A DNA stretch of 54,838 nt, taken from positions 1 through 54,838 of the forward strand of contig JADJOY010000063.1 of the NCBI GenBank assembly GCA_016713535.1. Direction: 5' to 3'. The notes below the pieces were generated by a model. It was not told where the DNA came from and made no database searches. It worked only from the letters and a program-made list of their open reading frames with translations. The stretch's first letter is position 1. Each line of letters starts with the position of its first letter. The stretch is from JADJOY01 sp016713535 [NCBI: Deltaproteobacteria bacterium]. Its GTDB lineage: Bacteria; JADJOY01. Positions 37,298 to 45,636 of the stretch are shown here, in pieces. Position numbers and translations under genes: made by a program.

Positions 37298-39115
37298 GTG
37301 ACCGTCGGCTCGGAGGTCGGGTCGCGGCCGCCGGCGGAGGTGGCGTGGCGAGGTCGGGTGGCCACCGCAGGCCACGGCGTCGCGCTGATCGCGTGCGCCG
37401 TGCTCACCGCCGTGACGCTCGCGACCGTTCCCGACCGGCTCGGTGCGCGCCTCGTGCTGTTCCGGGCGCTGGCTCTCCCCGCGGCCGTTCTCGCTCAGCC
37501 GTTGCTGCTTCATTCGACCCTGCTGGGCGGTGTGCTCGCAGCCGGGCTCGCGGCGCAATTCGTCGCAGCACGCGCGAGCGGCGGCGGTTTCGTTCCAGCT
37601 GGCATCCGATCCGGAACCCCGTGGCTGCTGCGCGATCTCTACTGCTGGTACCACGCGTTCGGTCTGCTCCCGGTGGCGGTCCTGCTGATCGTGTCGAATG
37701 CGAGCCGCCTGGTGGCGCCCGCGATCGTGCTCCTCTATGCGTACCACTGGATCGATTCCCCGGGTCTGCGGAGGTTTCGCGGCGCACTCGGTCGCGTCGT
37801 CAGCTTCTCGAGCTGGGCGCTCTTCGCCGTGGTCGCGTGCGTCCTGGGCGCGATCGCGACGAGCCAGGCGCTGCTGGCGGTGGCGGTGTGTGTGCTCGCG
37901 GCGGCGACTGCGGTGATCGACCCGCGTGGTTCGCGGGCGGTGCTCGCGGTGTGGGCGGTCGGGGCGCTCTTGATCACGACCTGCGACCAGTGGCTCTTCG
38001 TCGCGCTGGCGGTGGCCGATACCCTTGTCGCATGGCGACTGGGCTTCTTCGACCCCCGGGTCCTGCGCCGCGTGCGCGCCAGCTCGCTCGCGGTGCTGCT
38101 GATCAGCCAGCTCCTGCTCGGCCGCGGGATCGGACTGCTGATGGGCTTTCGTCCGATCGAGCGGCTGACGATCGAACGTCAGCCATCGGTCCACGTGGTT
38201 GCTCCGTATCCATGGTGGCGAGATCGGTCGTTCGGTGAGCACCTCACGCTCGCGGCGCCGGCCTGCGACGGCGGTGGCGCCATCTACGGCGCGGTGTCGA
38301 CGTCACGGTGGGTGGGCGGGGGGCCCGACGGGATCGAACCACGCTTGCGCCGGGTCGACGGCGCCGGGCGCCCGGTGGCCGAGGGGCACGAGGTGCTGGA
38401 GCCCGCCTATGGATCTACCCTCGACTGTGAGCGCAAGCGGCTCTGGATCGGTGCAGGCATGGGGTCGACCCTGTCGGCGATCGACACCGAGACGCTGCGC
38501 GTCGTCGGGCGGGTCGAGCTGGCGTGTCGGCAGAACGTGCTCGGAGTCACCCGGCTGCCAGGGCGTGACTGGCTGGCGGTCGGCTGCGGTCCGACCGTGT
38601 TCGTCGACGCGGCGTCGCTGCGGCCACTCGCAAGCGTCGGGGCGGGCTCGTTCGACGCGCGCGAGCGCCTCGGCGAGATCGAGCTCGCGTCCGCCGCGGG
38701 CGCCACTCGGTTGAGCGTGCGAGTGGGGCCGGCCGGGGAGCCGCGGCTGTGGCCGATCGGCGGTACGACGTGGGAGGCGTTCGAGGCCGCGGAAACCCGA
38801 TGGGGGCCCGTGACCTCCGAGCTCGGTCGGCTCGTCCGGTACGACGAAGCGGCGCTCACTCCCGCCGTCAGCCGTCGCGTGGGCGGCTGGATCCGCTACC
38901 TGCGCGCGCATCCGCGCTTGCCGTATCTGACCGCGAGCGACTATCTGCGCGGCCGGGTTTACCTGCTACGCCTGCCGGATCTCGTCGTGATCGACGAGTG
39001 GTTCGTCGGCGAGCGTCCGCGCGAGGCATGGCTCGACGACGCCGGCCGAGCGATCTGGGTCGGTAGTGCCGCGGGGGTGGTGCGCATCGACCTTCCGCCG
39101 CTCGAGGAGCGCTGA
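37298..39115 (+). CDS. Multi-spanning membrane protein with C-terminal beta-propeller, copy C
   Basis: The 605-residue protein starts with GTG. The N-terminal half has about eight hydrophobic helices (VALIACAVLTAVTLATV, RALALPAAVLAQPLLL, LLPVAVLLIVSNASRLVAPA, SWALFAVVACVLGAIA, LAVAVCVLAAATAVI, VLLISQLLLGRGIGLLMG). From residue 290 on it reads as a beta-propeller: RLWIGAGMGSTLSAIDTET, WLAVGCGPTVFVDAASL and AIWVGSAAGVVRIDL. The last blade matches copies A (9417) and B (12639) closely. It lies 76 bases after the 2OG oxygenase gene. The stop is followed at once by the next GTG, so the four genes from 37298 to 42059 look like one transcription unit. The function is unknown. Confidence 0.72.
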   Translation: MTVGSEVGSRPPAEVAWRGRVATAGHGVALIACAVLTAVTLATVPDRLGARLVLFRALALPAAVLAQPLLLHSTLLGGVLAAGLAAQFVAARASGGGFVPAGIRSGTPWLLRDLYCWYHAFGLLPVAVLLIVSNASRLVAPAIVLLYAYHWIDSPGLRRFRGALGRVVSFSSWALFAVVACVLGAIATSQALLAVAVCVLAAATAVIDPRGSRAVLAVWAVGALLITTCDQWLFVALAVADTLVAWRLGFFDPRVLRRVRASSLAVLLISQLLLGRGIGLLMGFRPIERLTIERQPSVHVVAPYPWWRDRSFGEHLTLAAPACDGGGAIYGAVSTSRWVGGGPDGIEPRLRRVDGAGRPVAEGHEVLEPAYGSTLDCERKRLWIGAGMGSTLSAIDTETLRVVGRVELACRQNVLGVTRLPGRDWLAVGCGPTVFVDAASLRPLASVGAGSFDARERLGEIELASAAGATRLSVRVGPAGEPRLWPIGGTTWEAFEAAETRWGPVTSELGRLVRYDEAALTPAVSRRVGGWIRYLRAHPRLPYLTASDYLRGRVYLLRLPDLVVIDEWFVGERPREAWLDDAGRAIWVGSAAGVVRIDLPPLEER

Positions 39116-39541
39116 GTGTCGGTCCTGACGTTGCTCACCGATGGCCTGCTGCTGGCCGTGCTGGTCTGGCTGGTCCGACGCGGCGCACTCGCGCATGCGC
39201 GCGCCCGGTGGTTCTCACGCGCGAAGCACATGGAACGAGCTGCCGGGAGTGACGCGCTGCGTGTGACCGTCGACGATGTCGACGCGCTGGTCGTGGCGCA
39301 CCGCCCCAGCGGGATGCGCTGGGCCGACGTCCGCCCATGCGGTGAGCCGCTCGCGCTTTGCGCCGGGGGCGAGGTCGTGAGGATCCATCGCACGCCCGAC
39401 GGATCCGTGAGCCTCGAGGCGGAGGGCGACATCGCGGTCGTCTCGGAGCGCTCGCTGGGCGCGATCGGTGCCTGGACGGAGGCGGCGCCGCACTGGGTCG
39501 TGGCACCGCGCGGTCCGAGATCGGCAGGCGAGGGCGGTTGA
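39116..39541 (+). CDS. Small single-span membrane protein in the propeller operon
   Basis: 141 residues from a GTG that abuts the preceding TGA. One N-terminal transmembrane helix (LLTDGLLLAVLVWLVRRGAL) is followed by a small soluble domain (ALRVTVDDVDALVVAHRPSG, PLALCAGGEVVRIHRTPDG, GDIAVVSERSLGAIGAWTEA) with beta-rich character. It has no recognisable family. It overlaps the next gene by four bases if that starts at TTG 39538. Its place between two propeller genes suggests a partner role. Confidence 0.6.
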   Translation: MSVLTLLTDGLLLAVLVWLVRRGALAHARARWFSRAKHMERAAGSDALRVTVDDVDALVVAHRPSGMRWADVRPCGEPLALCAGGEVVRIHRTPDGSVSLEAEGDIAVVSERSLGAIGAWTEAAPHWVVAPRGPRSAGEGG

Positions 39542-40677
39542 CGCGGGTGCACGCCGAGAGGCCCGAGGCGGGCGAACCGTCTCGGTGGACGGTGGCCTGG
39601 ATCGCCGCCGGGCTGGTCGTCGCGCAGGCGCTCACCTGGACCGGGCGGCTCGACGGCGCGCGACGGGGGGCCGGCGACGGGCCGACCACGATCGCGCTCG
39701 ACGCCGAGGTCGGCCGCGTGTTCGTGGGGTTCTGGAACTCGCGGACGGTCGAGGCGGTCGATCCCGCGGAGCCATCGCGCAGGGTTTCGGTCGTGACGGG
39801 ACACCGCCCGACGCAACTCGGCTGGCTGCCACGCTCGAAGGCGCTGGTGTTCGCCTGTTACTACGAGGATCACCTGTGCGTGGTGCCGGCGATTTCCGCT
39901 GGCGGTGAGGTGCGCTGTTTCGCCCCCGGCGAGGGGGGCGGGGGCGAGCGCAGCTGGGGCGCGACGCCGGGACGGCACTCGTCGTTCGCACGTCCCCACG
40001 GCACGTTCCACGGCCACGTCGAGAGCTTCGTCGTCGACGACGACCAGGACCGGATCTACCCGCTGGCGGGCCACTTCTCCGGCATCGGACTCGACAAGGA
40101 TTTCGAGTGGCTGAGCTCGGCTCGATGGGACGGAGAGCGACTCCTCGCAGATGGGCCGGGCCTCACGGTGCGGGTGACGTCACACGACCACGACGCGCAG
40201 CCGCTCGCCATCGACGGCTCGGCCGGGGTGTTGTGGTGGACGTCGCCGAGCGAGCGCGTGGTGCGCCGGGTCCGTGTTGACGGGCTGGTCGAGGAGGCGA
40301 CGAGCGGCCCGCTGGGTACCTTGCCGGTGGCGATGGCCGTCGATCGAGGTCGCCGCGTGGTCTGGGTCGGCGATGGCGTGCGGGCCGAGCTGCGAGCGAT
40401 CGACGCCGACACGCTCGTGCCGACCGAGCGCTTGAGCACCCCCACGCCCGTATCCGCGCTCGCGTTCGACGATGCAACCGGTGCGCTATGGGTCGTGTCG
40501 CGCCGCGGCGGCACTCTTGGCGTCCTCGATGCGGGCGCGAAGGCCGTCCGCCCGGTCTACGACGTGGATCAGCCGAGCGCGGTGGTGCTCGATCCCGTGC
40601 GGCGCCTGTTGTGGGTCGCGAGCCTCGGCGATGGCGTGGTGCATCGACTGGCGGCTCCGGCGAGCTCGGCCCGATGA
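39538..40677 (+). CDS. Membrane-anchored beta-propeller protein (copy D, separate from its membrane partner)
   Basis: About 379 residues. One N-terminal helix (TVAWIAAGLVVAQALTW) anchors a propeller with blades such as PTTIALDAEVGRVFVGFWNS, LGWLPRSKALVFACYYED, VAMAVDRGRRVVWVGDGVRA and AVVLDPVRRLLWVASLGDG. His-rich loops (RHSSFARPHGTFHGHVESF) are prominent and could bind metal. The start is either TTG 39538, overlapping the upstream stop, or GTG 39547. The stop overlaps the next ATG (ATGA). Compared with copies A-C, the propeller and the multi-span part are on separate genes here. Confidence 0.7.
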   Translation: MTRVHAERPEAGEPSRWTVAWIAAGLVVAQALTWTGRLDGARRGAGDGPTTIALDAEVGRVFVGFWNSRTVEAVDPAEPSRRVSVVTGHRPTQLGWLPRSKALVFACYYEDHLCVVPAISAGGEVRCFAPGEGGGGERSWGATPGRHSSFARPHGTFHGHVESFVVDDDQDRIYPLAGHFSGIGLDKDFEWLSSARWDGERLLADGPGLTVRVTSHDHDAQPLAIDGSAGVLWWTSPSERVVRRVRVDGLVEEATSGPLGTLPVAMAVDRGRRVVWVGDGVRAELRAIDADTLVPTERLSTPTPVSALAFDDATGALWVVSRRGGTLGVLDAGAKAVRPVYDVDQPSAVVLDPVRRLLWVASLGDGVVHRLAAPASSAR

Positions 40678-42059
40678 GCGGGACCACGGAATCCCGAGCG
40701 CAGCGAAGCGCACGTTCCGCCGGCCGCCGTGTCGCCGCCGTCGTCCTCGTGAGCGGCGTGCTGGTCGTCGGCTACGCGCCGTTTCTCCACGCCTACAATG
40801 CCGTCTACTACGGCGCGGTCCTACCGTGTCGCTCGATCGGCATGGTCTGGCTCTCGATGCCGTTCACGTTGGCGGTGCCGCTCCTGGGGTTCGCGCTCGT
40901 GGCGCTCGGAGCAGGCTTTCTCGCGGCGAACCGGGGGCCGTCGCGCTCGCCCTTGGGCTTCGATCCGGAGGAGCTGGCCGATCGGCTTCGGCTCCCACTG
41001 AGACTCCTTGCGGCGGTCGCGCTGGTCAGCGGTGTCGGCTTCGCGATGTCGTCGGAGGTGTACGATCGCGAGCCGCTGGAAGGCGTTCACTTCACGACAC
41101 CGCGTCGCGAAGAATGGGTGACCGTCGCGCTCCCGGCAGTGGTCGGGCTGGGAGTCGCCGGTGTCGGCCATCGACTGCGCGATTCGCGGCGAGCCTGCGC
41201 CGCGCGAGCTCCCGTGACCGCCCGGGCTTCGCGGCTGGCCGTCGCGGCGTCATTCACGGGTTGGCTGCTCCCGATGGCTGCGGTCGGGCGCGGCGGCTGG
41301 GACGTCCACTTCGACGTTCCCCCCGGATTCGTCTTGGTGATCGAGTGGGCGCTCGGACTCGCGGTGGCCGCGGCCTGGGCAGGGGGGGCGTCGCGATCGG
41401 TGCTCGCCCGCCTGGCGGCGGCGTGGGTGCTCGCCGACCTGACGCGGGTGATCTTCGGCGACAGCGCGACGGCCCTCATCTACGGTCGAGCCCGCGACTT
41501 CACGTTCTACGAGCGCCAGCTCTTCACGGTCGGTCGGTTCGTGAACGGCACCGTTGCGATGATCTGGATCGCGATGCTGGCCGGTTGCTGTGCGCTCCTG
41601 CTGCGCGACAGTCGTCTCGCCTCGCCCCCGAGCCCGTCGTCGGCGCAGGAGGCCCGGGCACCGCGGCGATCGGTCTCCGGGAGGCTCGCCGAGCTGGCCG
41701 TCTGGTGGTTCCTGCTGCTCTCGGTGGCGTGGTTCGTGTTCTCGATCAGCGGCCTCCACCTCCTCAGCCTCCACGATCGGGTGGTGGGCGAGTGCGCACC
41801 CGAGGGGCGGAGCGCGACCGGTCGCACCCTCGCGGTGGTGGTGAGTGGATTGCAGATCGCGGCCGGGTGGGTGCTGTCCATGGGCGCTGCGCACCTGATG
41901 ACGTCCGCGGCGATCGAGCTCCGCACCGTGCAGCGGGGCGGGGCCTCCGGGCGAGAACGTTCGGACGCGCGGGCGTGGCAGGCGATGCTGGCCACGGCGC
42001 TGCTGCTGTGCGTGATCTCGTTGGTTCGTCTCGGGTGGCGGGCGGCGCAGCTACGGTGA
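40674..42059 (+). CDS. Multi-spanning membrane protein of unknown function (partner of copy D)
   Basis: 461 residues with seven to nine hydrophobic helices: RVAAVVLVSGVLVVGYAPFL, TLAVPLLGFALVALGAGFLA, LPLRLLAAVALVSGVGFAMS, WVTVALPAVVGLGVAGVG, FVLVIEWALGLAVAAAWAG, LAVWWFLLLSVAWFVFSISG and AMLATALLLCVISLVRLG. No family can be named. The ATG overlaps the preceding TGA. The 3' end overlaps the converging SGNH gene by nine bases. It likely supplies the membrane half that copies A-C carry as a fused N-terminus. Confidence 0.65.
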   Translation: MSGTTESRAQRSARSAGRRVAAVVLVSGVLVVGYAPFLHAYNAVYYGAVLPCRSIGMVWLSMPFTLAVPLLGFALVALGAGFLAANRGPSRSPLGFDPEELADRLRLPLRLLAAVALVSGVGFAMSSEVYDREPLEGVHFTTPRREEWVTVALPAVVGLGVAGVGHRLRDSRRACAARAPVTARASRLAVAASFTGWLLPMAAVGRGGWDVHFDVPPGFVLVIEWALGLAVAAAWAGGASRSVLARLAAAWVLADLTRVIFGDSATALIYGRARDFTFYERQLFTVGRFVNGTVAMIWIAMLAGCCALLLRDSRLASPPSPSSAQEARAPRRSVSGRLAELAVWWFLLLSVAWFVFSISGLHLLSLHDRVVGECAPEGRSATGRTLAVVVSGLQIAAGWVLSMGAAHLMTSAAIELRTVQRGGASGRERSDARAWQAMLATALLLCVISLVRLGWRAAQLR

Positions 42060-43025
42060 GGGTCGAGTCGTGCCGCTACCGGCGCCCGAGGCCGCCGCGA
42101 GACGATCCGCGATCATCTCAGCGATGATCCGGCTTCCGGTGGGGTTGAAGTGGACGTGGTCGCTCTCCGGTCGCAGGAAGAGCTCGGGCTGCGCCACGAA
42201 GCGCGGCACCGGATCGATCGGGGCGATGCCCAGCTCCACCGCGACACGAACCAGCGCTCCGTTGTACGCGCGATGGATCTCGGTGTAGTCCGCCTGGTCA
42301 CTGAGGTAGGGCGAGGTGATCAAGACGACGTCCGCGCCGAGGGCCCGGGAGCGTGCGACCAGCGCACGGAGGTTCGCCTCGTACCGATCGAGCGGTACGC
42401 GCACCCCGGGCCCGGGGATGTAGACGCCCCGGCCGAGGCCACGCCGCAGCAACTGGTAGAGGCCCGATCCGTCGAGGAGCCCCTGAACCCGTAGCACCCA
42501 GGCCGGCGGCAGCTCGACCTGGTCGTCGGGACGGCCGCCCATGGCGGGGACGTGGTCGTTCCAGGCGAGCTGCACCGTGACGACCGTGGGGGACGCGTCC
42601 TCTCCGTAGCGCGCGAGGTAGCGAAGCGCCTGTTCGGTCGAGTATCCCGGCACGCCCGCGTTCCAGACCGAGACGCCGCCGGCCAGCCTGGACGCCAGGA
42701 TCGGCTCGACCATCTCGGGGTAGCCGTGGCCGTCGTCCATGACGGTGACCGAGTCGGCTAGGCACAGGATGCGGTGCGACGCGCCCGGTGCGAAGGACGG
42801 CGCGTCGCGCCCGGGGAGCTTCCAGAAGAGCACCGGATCCCGCACGACGTATGCCCGCTTCTCGAGGAGGATCGGGATCGTCCACGCCGAGCGTATGGCG
42901 GGCGCCGGTACGAGCCGGCCCGCCAGCTCGAGCGTCGCGAGGAAGCCCAGACCGATGAGCGCGGTCCAGCGCACCCGGGACCGTCGCGTTCGAGGTGCGA
43001 GGCTGACCCCGAGCGAGCGAGTCAT
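42051..43025 (-). CDS. SGNH/GDSL hydrolase, membrane-anchored
   Basis: 324 residues with an N-terminal anchor (WTALIGLGFLATLELAGRLV). Block I is ILCLADSVTVMDDG with Ser92 in ADS instead of GDS. SVWNAGVPGYSTEQALRYL is block II. VTVQLAWNDHVPAMGG gives the Asn-Asp of block III, and ESDHVHFNPTGSRIIAEMI holds the Asp-x-x-His catalytic pair. Similar enzymes act on O-acyl groups of envelope glycans. The start overlaps the YfhO-3 stop (ATGA), so the two are probably translated together. The same architecture is seen at the left edge of the window. Confidence 0.85.
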   Translation of the reverse strand: MTRSLGVSLAPRTRRSRVRWTALIGLGFLATLELAGRLVPAPAIRSAWTIPILLEKRAYVVRDPVLFWKLPGRDAPSFAPGASHRILCLADSVTVMDDGHGYPEMVEPILASRLAGGVSVWNAGVPGYSTEQALRYLARYGEDASPTVVTVQLAWNDHVPAMGGRPDDQVELPPAWVLRVQGLLDGSGLYQLLRRGLGRGVYIPGPGVRVPLDRYEANLRALVARSRALGADVVLITSPYLSDQADYTEIHRAYNGALVRVAVELGIAPIDPVPRFVAQPELFLRPESDHVHFNPTGSRIIAEMIADRLAAASGAGSGTTRPSP

Positions 43026-45482
43026 CGGACGCCTCGAGCCGGCTCGCGCCGCAACCGGAGCCACAGCCCCACCCACCCGAGCGCGCCGAGGGCGCTGAAC
43101 GCGGCGCCGTAGAGGAGCGGCCGCGGTCGGTAGGCGAGCACGACCTCGTGTGTGCCGGCTGGCACCGGTACGGCGCGCAAGGCGAGGTCGGCGCGGAGCA
43201 CGGGGTGCGCGACGCCGTCGATCGACGCGCGCCACCCAGGGTCGTATGCGTCCGCGACGACGAGCAAGGTCGCTCGGGAGGATTCGACCTGGATCGTCAG
43301 CTGTTCGTCCCGTTCGCTGGTGATGCTCGCCTCGCCCGGAGCGAACCCGACCGACGCGAGCGACCGGACTCAGCCCGGCGTCCGCGACGTCCTCGGCGAT
43401 CAACACCACGCCGTCGCTCGGAAAGTCCGGCGCGAGGAGCCGGGCGCGGGCGGCATCGAGCTCGTCGGTCACCTCGATCGTGCGAGCGAGGAACACCCGC
43501 GGGCGCCGGCGTGGATTCTCGAGGACGCGCAGCCCCGCCATCTCCGCGCGTGGCGTGAAGTCGGTCTCGAGGAGCTTCTCGCTCGGCCACCGTCCGGTGG
43601 GCGCGAGCACCCATCGAACCCCGAGGAGGTCGAGGATCGGGGGGTCCTCCACGGTCTCGTGCTCGAAGCTCGATTCAACGCCGGCGAGGGCGCGGTAAGC
43701 GCTCGCCACCACGAAGAAGACGCCGCCCACGTCGCGGCGGCGCTCGGTCATCGAACGATGGATGTAGGACTGAGAGAACCGGTTGAAGCCCGGATAGCTC
43801 AGGTCGAAAGCAGGCGGCCGTGGGACGGTGCTCCCTGGAACCAGGGTCAAGGTGCGAACGCCCGGCTCGGAGGAGAGGACCGAACGAAGCGCCGGGGGGG
43901 TCTCCAGGCTACTTTCCGGGACCGTGGTCAGATAACGCTGGCCCGACGTGATCAGATCGATCGAAGCCAGCGCGAGCCCCGCAGGGCCGATCCACGAGCG
44001 CGACCGCGGCACCGCGATCACTCCGAGGCCACAGGCCAGGGCGAGCCCCAGCGCGCGCAGGGTGGCGTCGCGTGCGCCTGCGTAGCGTGACGGCGCTCCG
44101 GCGCGCCACTCCGCCTGGGCTTCGCCGGGCTCGCTGACGATGAACGAGTCGACCCGCGCCCGCACCGCGGTCTCGAAGCGCTCGAAGCCGCTGGACCGGT
44201 TCGCGTCGCCCCCAGCGAACAGCAGCGCGGCGCCAGCCGCCAGCACCGCGGGCAGGATGGCGGCGCAAGCCCCGTCCGGCCACGAGCGGTGGTCCGCACT
44301 CTGGCACGCGCCGAGGCGGCCGAGGCCGAGCCCGCCCAGGATGGCCAGACCGAGCGTGGTGAGATGCAACCACCGGACGGGCATCCGGAAGAACGCGAAC
44401 CCCGGCAGCGCGTGGAAGAGCCAACGGTGAATCGGGGTGTAGGCGCTGAAGGCGACGGCGAGACCGAGCAGCATCATCGGCAGGATCGCGGTCGCGCCCC
44501 GCCGAACCCGCCACGACCGGAACGCCCAGGGGATCGCCGCCAGGGTGGCGATTCCCACGTAGGGAGCCGACATCTCCCGGACGAAGCCCTCCCAGTATGG
44601 GGTGGTGATGGCGTCACCGAAGAAGTCGGGAACCACGAGCCGGACGAGCTCGAACGGGTGGATCGCCCCCGTCGTGGTGGCCATCCAGTCGAGGCCACCG
44701 CCGCGGTTGGAGTGGCTGACGTACGAGAGGGCTGGCACCAAGGTGATGCAGGTCAACGTCAGACCGAGTGCGATCGCCGGAGCGACCTGCGTCACGACTC
44801 GGCGCAGCACCAGCCGGCGCGGAGTCATCCACGCGAGTGCCGTGGCGCAGACGATCGCCGTCGCTACGAGCGTCTGGTACGCGTACTGGACATGGCCCGC
44901 AAGGACAGCGAGGGCGGTGACCATCGCGAGCCACGGTAACGACTGCCTGCGCCCGCCGAGGACCTCGAGGGCGAGCGCGAGGCACCAGGGGGTCCAGGCC
45001 ATGGACTGCAGGTGGGGGATCTCTCCCAGCCCGACGTGTCCCGCGACCAGCCCGCTCGTCGCGTAGGCGACGCCTGCGAGCGCACTGCCCCACGCATCGG
45101 CGCCGAGGAGCCGGGCGAGGCGCTCCGTACCCCAGCACGCGATCAATCCGGCGAGGGCGAACGACAGGCCGATGGCGAACGGATGCGGGAGGACCAGGTG
45201 GATCCACTCCAGCGGGTAGAACACCGCCTGCACCGGGTCGGCGTGCATCGGGTACCCGCACAGGACGTGTGGGTTCCACAGTGGCAGCTCCCCGCGGCGA
45301 AGGCGGTCGAAGGTCCAGGCGCGCCAGAAGAGCTTTTCGTTGACGACGTCGAAGCCCGACGGAACCCCGCCGTCCAGGAGCGGCGCATGAAACACGAGCA
45401 CCGCGAGGCTCGCCATCCAGCGCGCGCCGCGCTCCCTCGCCGACCTCGCTGGGTTCGGCGAGGCGGGCTCTCGGTCCGTCAT
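43022..45482 (-). CDS. YfhO family membrane protein, copy 3 (one frameshift)
   Basis: About 820 residues from the ATG at 45482 (MTDREPASPNPARSARERG). The signature loop is SGFDVVNEKLFWRAWTFDRL with LPLWNPHVLCGYPMHADP, then FYPLEWIHLVLPHP. A frameshift near 43340-43375 breaks the C-terminal beta-domain. After correction it continues EASITSERDEQLTIQV, then LLVVADAYDPGWRASIDG and VPAGTHEVVLAYRPRPLLYG, and ends with one last helix. Without correction the frame would read straight into the SGNH hydrolase; that fusion is an artefact. It is divergent from the tandem B12-radical SAM genes. Confidence 0.85.
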
Positions 45483-45561
45483 GGGATGGCGGCGGGAGGT
45501 CGGTGGGCGAGGACCGTGAGCGGCGAGTACGGGTGGATGTGGGCGGGGCAGGGTCGCTGCT

Positions 45562-45591
45562 TTGACACCGGGGAGAGCGGCATCCTACCAT
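45562..45591 (+). promoter_or_regulatory. Candidate sigma-70 promoter for the tandem B12-radical SAM genes
   Basis: A perfect TTGACA (45562-45567), an 18-base spacer and TACCAT (45586-45591), in the 154-base divergent gap before the ATG at 45637. Transcription would begin near 45598, giving a leader of about 39 bases. It is the best sigma-70-like match noticed in the window. Confidence 0.55.
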
Positions 45592-45636
45592 CCTGGCGCC
45601 CGACGCCCCTCCGTCGCGCCCGTCGCTCGGCGCTTC

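Noticed and set aside
42051-45482. One 1143-residue minus-strand open frame, apparently a YfhO-SGNH fusion
   Set aside because: The middle part (about 43022-43350) is Arg-rich nonsense. The YfhO C-terminal domain continues in another frame and ends at 43022, where the SGNH ATG overlaps it. A frameshift explains the fusion.
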